The notes below the pieces were generated by a model. The model was not told the origin of the DNA. It ran no database searches and saw only the letters and a list, made by a program, of their open reading frames with translations. A program made the translations under genes and the position numbers. Shown one piece after another: positions 1 to 10,717 of a DNA stretch of 64,000 bases. Positions within the stretch are counted from its first letter, which is position 1. Each line of letters opens with the position of its first letter. The stretch lies in NCBI GenBank assembly GCA_963565915.1, contig OY751496.1, positions 2,976,001 through 3,040,000 of the forward strand. Reading direction: 5' to 3'. Source of the stretch: Entoloma clypeatum. Its lineage: Eukaryota; Basidiomycota; Agaricomycetes; Agaricales; Entolomataceae.

Positions 1-2053
1 GGGATTCACTAACTTCTATCGCTGTTTTATTGAAGGGTTTTCGGACATTGCGCGCCCTCTTTTCGAGCTCACAAAGAAGGGGCACCTCTGGTCTTGGAAG
101 GAGGGAGAAGTGTCCGCATTTGCGGAGTTGAAGCAGAGGATTATGTCCGCTCCACTCCTGGTCTTAGCTGATCATGGAAAGGAGTGGCGGATAGAAGCAG
201 ATAGTTCAGACTTTGCAACCGGAGCAGTACTGTTCCAACCAACAGAGGACGGTAAGTGGCACCCTGTCGCATTCTATTCCAAAAGCCTCAGTCCGGTGGA
301 ACGCAACTACGAGATCTATGACGAGGAGATGTTGGCGATGGTCCGCGCATTGGAGGAGTGGAGGCACTTCCTCAAAGGAGCGGAGAAGACAGTGGAGATT
401 TGGACGGACCACAAAAATCTTGAGTATTTCATGACAGCCCAAAAACTAAATCAACAACAAGCTAGATGGTCCTTATACCTCGCTCGTTTTGATTTCAAAA
501 TGCACCATCGACCGGGCAAGTCAATGGGCAAGTCCGACGCTTTGTCCCAACGAGCGGACCACGGAGACGGATTGCGGGACAATTAAAACATCATCCTTCT
601 TCGACCAGAACTGTTTGCAGTGCGAGCAATGCATGGGGTAACCGTTCAAGGGGAAGAACGCGACGTCCTCCGCCCGGTCCGACAGGGAATCCGAGAGGGG
701 CTACTGGAGGATAGTGTGGCAGAGGTTGTCAAATCCCTTCTGACCGTTGGAGCGGGGTCCGTCCGCAGTGCGGAGTGGAGGCAAGCAGAAGGTTTGCTCT
801 ACTTCAGGGATCATATCTATGTTCCTAACAATCCCCAACTGCATCATCGGATCCTCGCACAACACCACGACACTCCGGTGGCTGGACATCCAGGACAGTG
901 GAAAACCTTGGAACTGGTGTGGCACAATTACTGGTGGCCACACATGTCTCGTTTAATAGGTCTACTACCAGAAGCCCACGGCTATGATGCTATCATGGTG
1001 GCAGTGGACTCAGTAGGGAAGCGGGGACACTTCATCCCGACGCACTCCGACATCTCCGCACTCGGGACTGCACGCTCCTATATTCAAAACGTCTGGAAAC
1101 TCCACGGACTACCGGAGGCCATTGTCTCCGACCGCGGACCACAGTTTGTTGCCAAGTTCACGCGCGAACTATATAGGCTACTTGGCATTAAGGTTGCTGC
1201 CTCGACAGCCTACCATCCGCAGTCGGACAGACAGACGGAGCGGGTCAATCAAGGATTGGAACAATATCTTCGCCTATTTGTCAATGAACGTCAAGACGAT
1301 TGGGACGAATGGCTTCCGATGGCTGAATTTGCATACAACAACCATGTTCACGCATCGACACGTCAAACTCCGTTCTACATTGACACCGGCCACCATCCGC
1401 ACATGGGATTCGAACCTCGCGAGAAGCGGACGGAAATCGAGGCGGTAGCGGATTTCAGCGAGCGGATGAAGTCCGCTCTGGAGGAGGCTCGCGCAGCACT
1501 GACAAAGGCAAAAGACGACATGGCGCGATACTACAACCAGCATCGGAGCACCACTCCGACATTCCGCCCGGGGGACAAGGTCTTTCTAGACTCATCAGAC
1601 CTCAAAACCACCCGACCCACAAAAAAGATTGCACATTGGTACATAGGCCCTTTCCCAGTGGTCCGACCTGTCGGAACACATGCCTACGAACTTCGCCTTC
1701 CCCCTTCCATGTCCCGCATTCACCCAGTATTCCACTTCGTCAAACTTTCACTAGTTCCCGACGACCCTTTCCGACGCCAAGTCCGCTCTCCTCCGCCTCC
1801 GATGGTAGTCGGAGAAGAATTGGAGTACAATGTTGAAAACCTCTTGGACAGCCAACTGCATCGAGGCAAGCTTCAATTCTTGGTCAAATGGAAGGGATCT
1901 GGCTACGAAGAGAATTCCTGGGAAGCAGAAGACAATGTCCACGCTCCGCGCCTAGTCCGCGACTTCTACCGACGTCATCCGGGAGCTCCGTGTCGGATCT
2001 CCGCTGCGATATTCGACTCATTTCGCCTGACACGTCGAGAGGCCGTGCCTTGA
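1..2053 (+). pseudogene. family A pol fragment: RT tail, RNase H, integrase, chromodomain
   Basis: The reading frame enters at base 2 with the RT connection motif FLGFTNFYR-like sequence, then RNase H (WRIEADSSDFATG, YDEEMLAMVRALEEW, WTDHKNLEYF, KSDALSQR) up to a TAA at 584-586. Downstream the frame resumes with the integrase HH motif ([15 protein letters not shown]) and the second and third catalytic residues (VSDRGPQF, then [12 protein letters not shown]). About 55-60 residues are missing after WWPHMSR: the CC half of the zinc finger and the first catalytic Asp are gone. The GPF/Y-type motif ([10 protein letters not shown]) and a chromodomain ([25 protein letters not shown]) follow. The element therefore cannot make a working integrase. 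Its twin at 25842-28206 carries the same lesions. Confidence 0.93.
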
Positions 2054-2064
2054 AGGGGGGGTGA
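2051..2064 (+). other. polypurine tract, family A
   Basis: A purine-rich run (TGAAGGGGGGGTGA) directly precedes the TGTAAGGGC start of the LTR and overlaps the end of pol. This is the expected plus-strand primer position for a gypsy element. Confidence 0.8.
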
Positions 2065-2498
2065 TGTAAGGGCAACCACTTTGCACTTTCCCTTTCCTTT
2101 CATTTCCACCATCTCCGACGTCCTCCGACGCCCTCCGATCGTATCTGTTGCCTCCGACATCTTATTCACCTCTCCGCACCTTTCCACATCCGACGACTCC
2201 GCGCCCCTCCGCTCCTCCACATGTCGGATCGCAGGTACTATCATTCATCTTGTTTCCATTCATCCCCCATCCCTACTCCCGACCATTACTCATCATTCAT
2301 ACGTCTCGTTTTATCTTTTATTTCATATCTCACTTTACTATTTATCTACCTGGCTTGCAAGGGAATCCTTAGAACTTTCTCTTCGGATCTCCCTTGCAAG
2401 GTATGTGTTGTATTAGTTATCAGACTGCTCAATCTAAACTTCGGATCTCCCTTGCAAGTATCTGAGTTCGAGTCTTGGATTGTAAGGTCGCCCTTACA
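2065..2498 (+). repeat. 3' LTR of family A, full length (434 bp)
   Basis: Starts TGTAAGGGC and ends GCCCTTACA, a perfect 9-bp terminal inverted repeat. It contains a TATTTA box at about 2339 and the predicted RNA start AGAACTTTCT at 2371-2380. A 19-bp direct repeat occurs at 2382-2400 and 2440-2458 (period 58). One repeat-to-repeat interval is lost in the 28218 copy. Confidence 0.95.
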
Positions 2499-3203
2499 CT
2501 ACCCTATATATACTCTTTCGGAATAGGGAGATCCCTATTCTACTGACTACAGAGACACAGTGACAGCAAGATACAGCGACAGTCACTGAGGAACATGGTG
2601 ATGGATAAGGAGAAGCGGAGTGGATACAGGCAGAAGCCTGGAATGGAGAGGATTGGAGAGGAGATCCTCACAAATATGGGGGTACAAACAGGCAATGGCC
2701 ACAGCAATGAGGGCGGCCTTGGGTGCTATAGCCAGGAGATCTAGAGTTGCTCGCCTCTGAGCATGCACTTGCAGGTGGTGGCTTTGTCAGTAAGTGGCAT
2801 TTGGGGAAAAGGGAAACATGCTGATTCAGTTGCACCAGGCTGCTGACCCACCCCACGGCCGGCAGTGAGGATGCAGTGCAGTGGAACAAAGAGATGTGGA
2901 CAAGAGAGGGAGGCAACAGCAAAGTCAACAAACATAGGGCACATGTGACTAACATGTGTCAACGTTGTGCACGGGCCAAGAAAAAATGTATGCATAATTT
3001 GTGTAATGAAATGTAGAAAAACAAGCAGGAGCGGAAGGAATATTTATGACAAAAGGTGGAAGGAGCAGTCGTCACCTGAATCCTCCTGATCCCATTTCCA
3101 AAGGTTCTCACATAGCAGTTGCTGGAAATCCACTGGGACATCAAGAATCGTCCTCTTCGACTACTTCAACATCACTCAAATTAACTGATGCCAAATTAAC
3201 AAG
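2499..3203. other. no gene recognised
   Basis: AT/GC-balanced sequence with only short ORFs on either strand and no recognisable protein. Immediately after the LTR, CCTATATATACTC resembles a promoter box, so this could be remnant LTR sequence into which family A inserted; I cannot support that further. Confidence 0.4.
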
Positions 3204-3698
3204 ATCATAATGTACCATGTGAGAAAGTCCCCACATTATCATGTGGAAATGTAGCTATTCCTGGGAGACATTATAATGTGACTACAGGGACTATAGATTC
3301 CAGGATGGTTAGATTGACCCAAATCTCTCTGTCAGACCACAGTCTGGTCATATTCTGGCCTCAAATGGCAACATATATACAGAGGCACCACTGATTCCCA
3401 GCCTAACCTTAACCTAACCCTAACTTATCTCTAACCTATCCCTAACCTTTAACCTAACCCTAACAACCTACCTAAATCTCTAATAGTGACATTATAATGT
3501 GGCAGACACATTATAATGTGGACCTAACCTTTAAAACCTTAATTCCATGACATATTATAATGTGGCAAGGTACCTGAAAACCATGTTTACATTGAATTCC
3601 ATCAAATCATAATGTACCATGTGAGAAAGTCCCCACATTATCATGTGGAAATGTAGCTATTTCTGGGAGACATTATAATGTGACTACAGGGACTATAG
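3204..3698. repeat. 93-bp direct repeats flanking palindromic and telomere-like sequence
   Basis: A 93-bp segment at 3204-3296 recurs at 3606-3698 with one visible mismatch. Both copies contain the palindromes CCACATTATCATGTGG and ACATTATAATGT. Further ACATTATAATGT copies lie between them, near 3485 and 3507, with a variant near 3548. The layout resembles the end sequences of a small non-autonomous DNA element. No ORF is present. Confidence 0.75.
3402..3466 (+). repeat. degenerate interstitial telomere-like tract
   Basis: About 65 bases of CCTAACC, CCCTAAC, TTAACC and ATCCCTAAC variants. This matches a decayed array of CCCTAA, the complement of the TTAGGG telomere repeat used by many fungi. 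It sits between the two 93-bp repeats. Confidence 0.6.
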
Positions 3699-4005
3699 GC
3701 TGACTCTCAAGCGAGATGTGATGAATCCAGAATTGACAAACGCGGCCCTTTGATTAGGCATCATGCGGCGGCCGGGGTGAAGTTGAAAGCGAGGACAAGG
3801 GCTTAATTGAATGGGGGGAGGGTGAGGCAAGAAGGGGAAGCACTTGACATTGGAAATTCAGAAGTATGTATCTCTCATCTTGTCTCCTCCCCACGAAATG
3901 CAAGCAGTCTTTCTCTGCTCCAAACCTTTGTGCTCGAGTTCTCTGCCTGATTTAAAGTTCACGGACACGTCCTTCAGAGACTCTGATCGTTTTCTATTAG
4001 CCTGT
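3699..4005. other. no gene recognised
   Basis: Only a 65-residue ORF without recognisable features (3844-4041). I see no domain or splice pattern. Confidence 0.4.
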
Positions 4006-4282
4006 TACTGTACCATTTCAATCAATTCATTGGGCCTGTGACACGTGACACGGTGTGATGAAATTTTGATTCTGTCGTGGCCGAAAATTTCCGTGATGTC
4101 GACTCAAGTGACTGATCTTCGTCATTTTCGGTGCCATTTTTGGCAATTTCTCCATGCCATTTTTGGAAATCCCACGTGCCGAATTCGTCGCCGGGCTCAG
4201 GGAAGCGTGACAAATGTGACATTCCGGTGTTTTCAAAAGCCCTGTTATGTGTGACCGACAAATTGATTGAAATGCTACAGTA
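4006..4282. mobile_element. MITE-like element with 20-bp TIRs and TA duplication
   Basis: The 22 bases at 4006-4027 match the reverse complement of 4261-4282 at 21 of 22 positions. Each outer end is TA, so the element can be read as 4008-4280 (273 bp) starting CTGTAC and flanked by a TA target duplication, as in Tc1/mariner-type MITEs. It has no coding capacity. Confidence 0.6.
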
Positions 4283-4374
4283 CTCGGAAGACATTTTGTA
4301 GTCTACTTTCCCCCCTCACATTTTATAGGCACCATTGTAGGCTCTGTACGAGATCTCCAGGATCAATCCCATCG

Positions 4375-4416
4375 CCTGCCAAAATTAACAGAACAGTTTG
4401 GTGAAATTTTGGCAGG
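4375..4416. repeat. perfect 12-bp hairpin
   Basis: CCTGCCAAAATT at 4375-4386 and AATTTTGGCAGG at 4405-4416 form a perfect stem with an 18-base loop. No neighbouring gene explains it. Confidence 0.6.
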
Positions 4417-4627
4417 TAACGAGATTGGAACGGGATCAATCCCAGAGTTCCCGTACAGGCCTTATATCCGCTCCACGGAATAGGCGACCTCCTCAACCTC
4501 CCATGGAACTTTTGTTCTGCAATAACGGGCAGGATATAATGTACATGTATTACTCAAGAACAAAAGTACTTGTACTGTTACATTTACACCAGTGAGACAT
4601 GATAATGAAAGAGCAAAGTGATGGGAC

Positions 4628-4697
4628 ATGGCGAGTGGAAATTACATGGTGCGTGGAAATTACATGGCGCGTGGAAATTACATGGCGCGTGGAAATT
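4628..4697 (+). repeat. 18-bp tandem repeat, about 4 copies
   Basis: The unit GTGGAAATTACATGGCGC repeats with small changes (CGAG and TGCG variants). Because 18 is divisible by three it reads as a periodic peptide, but there is no surrounding gene. Confidence 0.85.
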
Positions 4698-4900
4698 GTT
4701 GAACGAACATTGGTATGTGACGGAATCCAATTAATGATACTTGGACTGACCCTGCCACTGCAAACGGAAAAAATATGTTAGGGCCTAAGACAGGAACAAC
4801 ATTTGTGCTTACAAAACGCGACTCCCTCCCAAGCATGACCAATGTGCTCCTCTTCAAAGGGCGAGGTCGAAGAGGGGAACTCTCCTGAGACATCAGGATA

Positions 4901-5440
4901 TCAAAAAGATTGTCTGAAGTTATCAATGGAAAAGGTTGCGAACCAGGCGGCGGCTCTTGATCGTGGTGAGATCCTTCTTGTCCATCCTTTTCTTAATACG
5001 CTCCACTGCGGTAGTAAGGGTGTCCACCTGGGATAAAATAAACTCGGTATTTGTGACGAGCTCCACAACCGTGACGGTGCTGGTGGGTTGATCAGATCGG
5101 GGATGTGGAAAGGAAAGGGCACACACCGCTGAGATTCATCCTCTTTCTCGAGATCCAGCATGGTAATGTCGGTGTCGAAATTGCAGCCGGGGGCAGATGA
5201 GACATGGGGCGCCGCAGCGGGAGCTGCTTCACTGCAGGAATGTGTCAGCTCGTTCCGTTGCAATGGGTGATTGACATACAGGGGAACAATTGCTTGAGAA
5301 GCGGTGTCATCGCCCATGATGATGTCACTGTCGGCACTCGGGGGTTGGGGAGGGATCACGGGTTCGCCTGATGCTGGCATTGGGATACTGTGGATGGTGG
5401 TGAAGTGAATGCAGCCTGGACCAGCAAGAGGTTCAATCAA
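4901..5440 (-). CDS. hypothetical protein fragment, doubtful
   Basis: A 179-residue minus-strand ORF, unrecognised. The N-terminal half is rich in Pro, Ala and Asp, with motifs such as DSDIIMGDD and DTDITMLDLEKEDE. Around 5126 the more protein-like reading shifts frame to a segment ending SQVDTLTTAVERIKKRMDKKD, which looks like a short coiled coil (4923-5126). This suggests a small gene broken by a frameshift or containing an intron. No family or function can be proposed, and it may be non-coding. Confidence 0.25.
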   Translation of the reverse strand: MIEPLAGPGCIHFTTIHSIPMPASGEPVIPPQPPSADSDIIMGDDTASQAIVPLYVNHPLQRNELTHSCSEAAPAAAPHVSSAPGCNFDTDITMLDLEKEDESQRCVPFPFHIPDLINPPAPSRLWSSSQIPSLFYPRWTPLLPQWSVLRKGWTRRISPRSRAAAWFATFSIDNFRQSF

Positions 5441-6014
5441 GAAAGATCACTGAGGGGCGGGAGAAAGCTCACAGGATTGTTGGTGCATGATGGAGTAAGG
5501 TAAAGGAATTGCGGCAACAGAGGTGGAGGAGGGAAGGGATCACTGGGGGGTTGGTTGTTGAGTGGCCGATGGTGGGGTTACATTTTATGGGCTGAAAGTG
5601 CTTTCAGTGTCAGAAAAGGGTGAAGAAATAAGGGCTAGCCTTTGAGAAAGAGTTGAGGGGAGAGTGAAAGAGGCGGGACTTTGAAAATGATGTGACAGAA
5701 GTTTTTGAGGAAAGATCGGCAGAGTCGATGGTGCAGGCATGTGTGGTCGGTCTGCCACGAGGTCGACCCTGATCCTGACACTGATCCTGAAAGCTAATAT
5801 TGATAATAATCTGTGAGCATCAAAGTCACCAGCCGTTCCAATCACCAATTCGCAGAGTGGTCCCCTTTGTCAAGTAAGTAAAGCAATGCAGATCGCTCTC
5901 TTGTTTATTTCACATTTTCCGATTCGTGATCACCTCTAGATCTCTCCGGGTCCCGCACTGAACACCATGGAATTGGCACAATGAAGACACTGCATTTGGC
6001 GCAATCGTCCTTGT
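5441..6014. other. no gene recognised
   Basis: Only short ORFs in all frames and no recognisable domain. Confidence 0.35.
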
Positions 6015-6448
6015 AGGACCCAGGAAGCTCCCGCCATTTCTTGTCTGCTTTTTAGCGGATTTTGGGCCCAAATTTCAACCAACTGTTGTCCAAATATGGT
6101 GGATTTGAGGCCGCCGGCGGGCAGGGTTTGTCCGTCAATAGCGGATTCTAGGCCTGGCATGCCGAAACTTTTGTCATTGACAGGGTCAGCAACATGGCGT
6201 GGATGTAGTGAAGTGGTGTAGATCTTTCGGAGAACAGTGTTTTCAAACATGATCATGTCTAATGTGGTCTCAATCTTGAACCTACTCTGCTGATTCGTTG
6301 AAGGCAAGGGAAAGATAATTTCCTTTTTTGGACATCACGTGGTAAGGCTTGTCCGAAAACGCGGATTTCAGGCACCAAATTTGGCGGATTTGAGGGCGGA
6401 TTTGGTGGGTTTGGCCGGACAAGAAATGACAGGAGCTTCCCGGGTCCT
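6015..6448. mobile_element. 434-bp element with imperfect 33-bp inverted ends
   Basis: Bases 6015-6047 match the reverse complement of 6416-6448 at 29 of 33 positions; all four mismatches are transitions. The interior is dominated by GCGGATTT and CAAATTT words near both ends. It probably is a non-autonomous TIR element. I cannot identify a clear target duplication. Confidence 0.45.
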
Positions 6449-6561
6449 GTCCTTGTATCCTTCGTGCTCTCCTTGCTCCCAGACCACCACCCCACCATAA
6501 ATCATGCCCGTGTATTGCTCTCTTCACACTCCTGTCAGATCTAGATCTACTAGCAAGGCAA

Positions 6562-7119
6562 GTGATGTCCATTTTCCGCGTGCAAACCTTACAAACCATC
6601 TTTCAGGCTTCTCAGTCCATCGTGCTTCCGGCCATTTTGTTTGACGCCTCTCGATTCCACCCCTCCACTATTAAAATTACAACAATCACGTCAGGTGGTG
6701 GCGACGGCCAGAGCAAGACCCATTTCCCCTGTGTCGAAAGTGTCCTCGGGGCAAACAACCACTTCCACAACTGCGCCGTCATCATTCACGACGCTGGCAA
6801 CAACCCACACAGGTTCCCAATCACTTGTGAGGTTGGGCAAGGACTCGCGATTAACAGATCCCTCGACCATGTGGTACCGGCATTTGGTTGGAAAGGCTCC
6901 CTAGTGGTAATGAAATGTGGCCGGCGGGTTCCCTATGTTGGGTTGCAGGGTAGTCGACATCGCGCTCTTGCGTATCAAGCCCTCGCCCGGTCGAGTCAAT
7001 TCTTCAACATTCCCATATCACACTCTTACCCGCTTTCTGCCACCAGATTTTTGCATAACTCGAGACTCGCCGACCCCGTTGTAGACGTTAGGATGGATTT
7101 TCCAACTCAAATTCTGTAG
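6562..7119 (+). CDS. hypothetical protein, 185 aa
   Basis: An open frame of 185 codons starting MMSIFRVQ and ending at a TAG near 7119. The middle has alternating hydrophobic/polar segments with HNCAVIIHDAG and VPAFGWKGSLVVMKCGRRVPYVGL, which read like a small globular domain rather than random sequence. I do not recognise a family. There is no obvious intron, signal peptide or membrane segment. It lies upstream of the 3' end of the Helitron and is convergent to it. It could be a gene fragment captured in a repeat-rich area. An intact ORF of this length in a decayed region is the main support. Confidence 0.4.
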   Translation: MMSIFRVQTLQTIFQASQSIVLPAILFDASRFHPSTIKITTITSGGGDGQSKTHFPCVESVLGANNHFHNCAVIIHDAGNNPHRFPITCEVGQGLAINRSLDHVVPAFGWKGSLVVMKCGRRVPYVGLQGSRHRALAYQALARSSQFFNIPISHSYPLSATRFLHNSRLADPVVDVRMDFPTQIL

Positions 7120-7313
7120 AAATGAGACGTCCGTACCTATGCACACCCGGGCCTTCCACCTTACCCAACTTGACTGCTAGCCAATAAGTACAATGATTCC
7201 TGCCAATGTACATATTATAATTATGACTGATGATCATCTCTTTCGCAGTTTCTTACGTAATCACACAAGATGTAAGAACTTCAACAACAAGTGTGCGTTA
7301 CTTATACAAGCCA
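7120..7313. other. no gene recognised
   Basis: AT-rich spacer between the hypothetical gene and the presumed Helitron end; nothing identified. Confidence 0.35.
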
Positions 7314-7330
7314 TGGCGGCTTCGCCGCCA
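7314..7330 (-). repeat. perfect hairpin, candidate Helitron 3' terminal hairpin
   Basis: TGGCGGC-TTC-GCCGCCA is a 7-bp GC-rich stem with a 3-base loop, 22 bases beyond the stop codon of the Helitron helicase on the minus strand. Helitrons carry such a hairpin just inside the 3' end. A CTRR terminus is not evident in the bases that follow on the minus strand, so the exact end is unproven. Confidence 0.4.
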
Positions 7331-7351
7331 GACTCATGTTCATAGTTATAG

Positions 7352-10252
7352 TCACAACTGTTTATATACGATGTTGGTAGTCAGAGAATCTGTTGTACCA
7401 TTGAGAAACATTACTCTAGAATCAATTCGATTTCGAACATGAGCAAGGGCAGTGTACAATCGACCATGAGCAAAAACCTCGCTGCGAAGGTCCAAGACTG
7501 TGCGATCAAGTGTGAGACCGACACAGCTATGAAATGTGGTGGCATAAGCTAAGTGGAGAGGAAATTGGAGTCGTTGAATCGTCCAGCTAGAGAATTTCGG
7601 GTTGAAGTCAAATCGGATGCGGGGAAGACAGAGGTTCTCCTAGGGTGCCCGTCCGGTTATCGATAACACAAATTTGGATGAAGCGGCAATGTAACCAATC
7701 GATAATAAGCCGCACATTTTTTACTAAACGGTTTTGAATAGACATGTTCCTCATCAAACAACACACAGCGCCTTCCTTCAGTTGTAGATCGTGAGGAGGA
7801 ACCCCGTTATGCTTCAGAAGACTTAGAAAATCTAATGATGTTTTGGGTATGTCTTCAGAGGTGGTATTTGTCTCGTTTTCTTTTATGATGTCTGCACTGT
7901 AGAAAGAAGCTAGACAGAGAAGGTAAACTATGAGTAAAAGTAGTATATGTGTGAGCAAATACCTTGGCAACCTGGCAAATTATCAAGCACTTTCTCATTG
8001 AAGTTGTCGACATAGTGGTTTAGAGGACTGAGAAAAGCACACGTTAAACATGCTTGTGGTTGTGTAAGAATATCAGGTGGAAAAAGAAAATTCAACGTGT
8101 CATCTTCATTCATGACAGGTGATAGAATGCCGAGAGAAGTTTTTCGATGTTGATAGTCTTCACCAATGTAGTTGACAAAAGCAGTGTATTCTGGATCAGA
8201 TACACTTCGATGAGAGTGCCAGAGAGTGAATATTTTGAAGTATGTCCATAGATAGGATTTTTTGACGGACACAAGTAAAGTGGCTGTAAGTCCTTGACCT
8301 TTGACGACTGGTGCAATTTGTTGGAAGTCTCCTATGCCAATGAATGGTATGCCTCCAAACGGCCGTTTGTTTTGTTTGATGAGTTGACAGACATTGTTGA
8401 CGCACTCCATTGCGGCAACATTTGCGGCTGGAAGTTCTTCCCATATGATAGCACTTGATGCATCAATGAGTTCTGCACAGAATGTGTTAGGCATTATAGT
8501 GGATTGTATAGTGGCCGAATCCTGCAAAAAGAGTCACTTTTTTTTTATAGAGTTCATACGAAACACATACATCATTTACAGGTATTCGGAAAAGATGATG
8601 AGCTGTACGTCCTCTTTCATATAGAGTGGCTGCTAATGCACTTGTGCCCACAATGAGAACAATAACACCTTCACTTCTTAATTTAGAAGCAAGTGCATCA
8701 GCAAGAAAAGTTTTTCCTTGCCCGGGTTTTCCATCAATAAAATGAGGAGGAATGTAAGGTTTTTGTTGTGTGTCGGCGTCATTATACTTGATGACGATGT
8801 CGTATAACATATTGAATATAAAGAGTTGATCGAGATCCATAATGTTTGCTTTGTGTTGTGCATAGGCAGCTAATTCTGCTTCTCGACCATCAAAAGCATC
8901 TATTTCGGCAACAATCGCAGGGGATCGTAGTTGCGGTTCGGGAAGTCCAAAGTCTTTGAGTGTGCGTCCGTTTTCTTCCAAGACAAGAGCAATTTCATGC
9001 AAAGTGCGGTCGATTCCTTGTTGACGGGAAGGAGACAGGATGACAAAGTCAAAAGTGAGGGAGTCAAAGAAGTAGTCCCATAGATGCCGCGCATGAGTCA
9101 ACTGCTTCTTCAAGTGCATAAAATCCCTCATCTTCATTTGAAAATAAGCCACAATGAACTGCTGCTTCATGAAATGTAGGAAATACTCTCATCAAAGGTG
9201 CGAAGATCTTGAAAGCTCCTCCCTGCACGATGAGTCAACAAACACCTAAGATAGAAAAGTTCGCCAGCTGTTGGGAAAACAGTTTGAATGCGAGCGATAG
9301 TCTGTGATTGATTACGATGGCTGCGCACTTTTCTAGAAGACGTGCCAGGAATAGGTTCCTCAGCATATTCATCTTTCGCCAATGTTTCATTGCCTTTGAG
9401 GGAGTATAGATGAAATTTCTCGAAGTATTTGGTGTAGAGCATACAGTCAAAGATGGGCAAGTGAGGTCGATGAAAATAATGAATGAGAGATGATGCCGAT
9501 GAACCTTGTAGGCCAAATTGAGGGATATTTTGGTTAGGCAAGTGAATAGAGAGTGCTGTTACAGTGGGATGTTTTTGAGTAATATCATAACCTAGAATCC
9601 GCCATGCCGCTTCGGGAGCACAGAGGTAACACGCATCAACATAGTCTTTGATTTTGTCTACTTGGATAGACTTGTCATCCATTGATGGGGGGTTATGATT
9701 GAGAACTCGAAATAGAGCGTGGTCGGGGCCTTTGAAGAGATATTTGTATAGATATAGGAAGATGAGAACGGTGAACACAACATCAACATAAATGTGACAG
9801 TCAAGTTCATCAACTAATTTGGGAATGTGGGATACCGTCCAACAATCATCTTCAGTAAGGCGTTGGAGGTGCACATGATCCTCTTCATCAATCCAAGTCT
9901 TTGGTTGAGGAAAGCCATAGATGCATTTTCCATTGTGGTTACAACGACTATTTTCGTGTGTGAGATGATCTTTTGGATGTGTCATGTATTTCTTGATTTG
10001 TTCCCACAACACAGAATTGTCGTTTGGAAGTTTGTTTGAAAACGAACTCCGTTCAATTGCACATGTAAGGTGTTTGGTTGTAGACTTGGATGCTGAAGTA
10101 GCCAACTGTTGTTGTTGTTGAATAGACTTGCAATAGCTATCTTTTGCACGTCGTCGACGGCGGCTGCATTCACGATCTTTGATTTTCGATAGAGGCATGA
10201 CCGTAGAAGAGGAAATGTATTTAGCGACAAAAAAACATTGCTGTAATACCAA
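7352..10252 (-). pseudogene. Helitron Pif1-like helicase, Rep domain missing
   Basis: Reads 10252 to 7352. The N-terminal part has the region that normally follows the Rep domain (CNHNGKCIYGFPQP, YVDACYLCAPEAAWRILGY). The helicase follows with Walker A (DGKPGQGKTFL, near 8720), the Walker B region (IIWEELPAAN), motif III (GGIPFIGIGDFQQIAPV), the later motif LQLKEGAVCCLMRN and the C-terminal signature LAYATTFHSCVGLTLDR ... FAHGRLYTAL, ending in TGA at 7352-7354. A likely intron (GTATTT...CTACAG) lies near 7900-7965. Frames change near 8500, 9170 and 7620, so the coding sequence is broken. The N-terminus (about 10198) is an Arg-rich and Gln-rich leader instead of the HUH nuclease. Such helicases unwind DNA during rolling-circle transposition. 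Confidence 0.85.
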
Positions 10253-10448
10253 AAAAGTCTCAGATTACATATTACAATTTTCCCCCTCATTTTTGTTTCT
10301 TCGTTGCAGGAGGATCCTTAGGGTCAGAAAGGTTACTAGATAGAGTAGGAGATGATCTGTAGTAGATGAGGATGATTGAGGAATAGGAAGAGCTGATGTA
10401 CTTGATTGGGACGTAGAAGGAGGCAGTTGATCTTCTTCATTGTCATCA

Positions 10449-10717
10449 TCATCGCCGGCGAAATAAGCACCTTGAGGTGCAAGCTGCCCTGAGTAATGTT
10501 ACAATTGAGAAAAGAGAGTAGTAGATTTTAACGGTACCTGTAACACTTTGAGGTTCAGCAATATCTTGTTTTGTGGAAACGCGCATAAGTTCAAAGAAGC
10601 ATATGGGGATACACTTAATAGAACCCGCAGAAGCATAAGAGCTGATGCCGCATATCTGTCCGGCGATTGCACAGGGTGTCGCAGCGAAAGGAGGTTTAAG
10701 ACTTTTGAATCGGGCAT
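10449..10717 (-). pseudogene. Helitron OB-fold-like protein, C-terminal part
   Basis: Minus-strand reading from the insertion junction: ARFKSLKPPFAATPCAIAGQICG, then AGSIKCIPICFFELMRVST. It continues in frame from 28594 once the gypsy insertion is removed: the joined reading passes through AFDIYFDSSNA into RFKSLKPP. The pattern of short beta-strand-like segments fits the OB-fold accessory proteins that accompany fungal Helitron helicases, but that identification is inferred from context and pattern, not from a diagnostic motif. It is disrupted at codon level by the family A insertion (target duplication GGCAT). Confidence 0.55.
10713..10717 (+). repeat. target-site duplication GGCAT, left
   Basis: The five bases before the 5' LTR of nested family A are identical to 28594-28598 after its 3' LTR. 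Confidence 0.93.

Larger units (their letters stand above)
1..2498 (+). mobile_element. Ty3/gypsy chromovirus family A, 3' part of a copy
   Basis: This is the 3' end of a gypsy element cut by the window edge: the end of reverse transcriptase, RNase H, integrase, chromodomain, polypurine tract and 3' LTR. It is almost base-identical to 26153-28217 of the nested copy, with the same deletion in integrase, so the two share a recent parent. Its left end and target duplication lie outside the window. Confidence 0.93.

Noticed and set aside
2583..2995. Minus-strand ORFs of 61-95 residues after the first LTR.
   Set aside because: Mutually overlapping frames with no conserved pattern; treated as chance ORFs.
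4901..5440. The 179-residue ORF as a confident gene.
   Set aside because: A frame change near 5126 and no recognisable domain; kept only as a doubtful entry.
7296..7330. An exact Helitron CTRR terminus beside the hairpin.
   Set aside because: No CTAA, CTAG, CTGA or CTGG occurs within the expected few bases after the hairpin on the minus strand.
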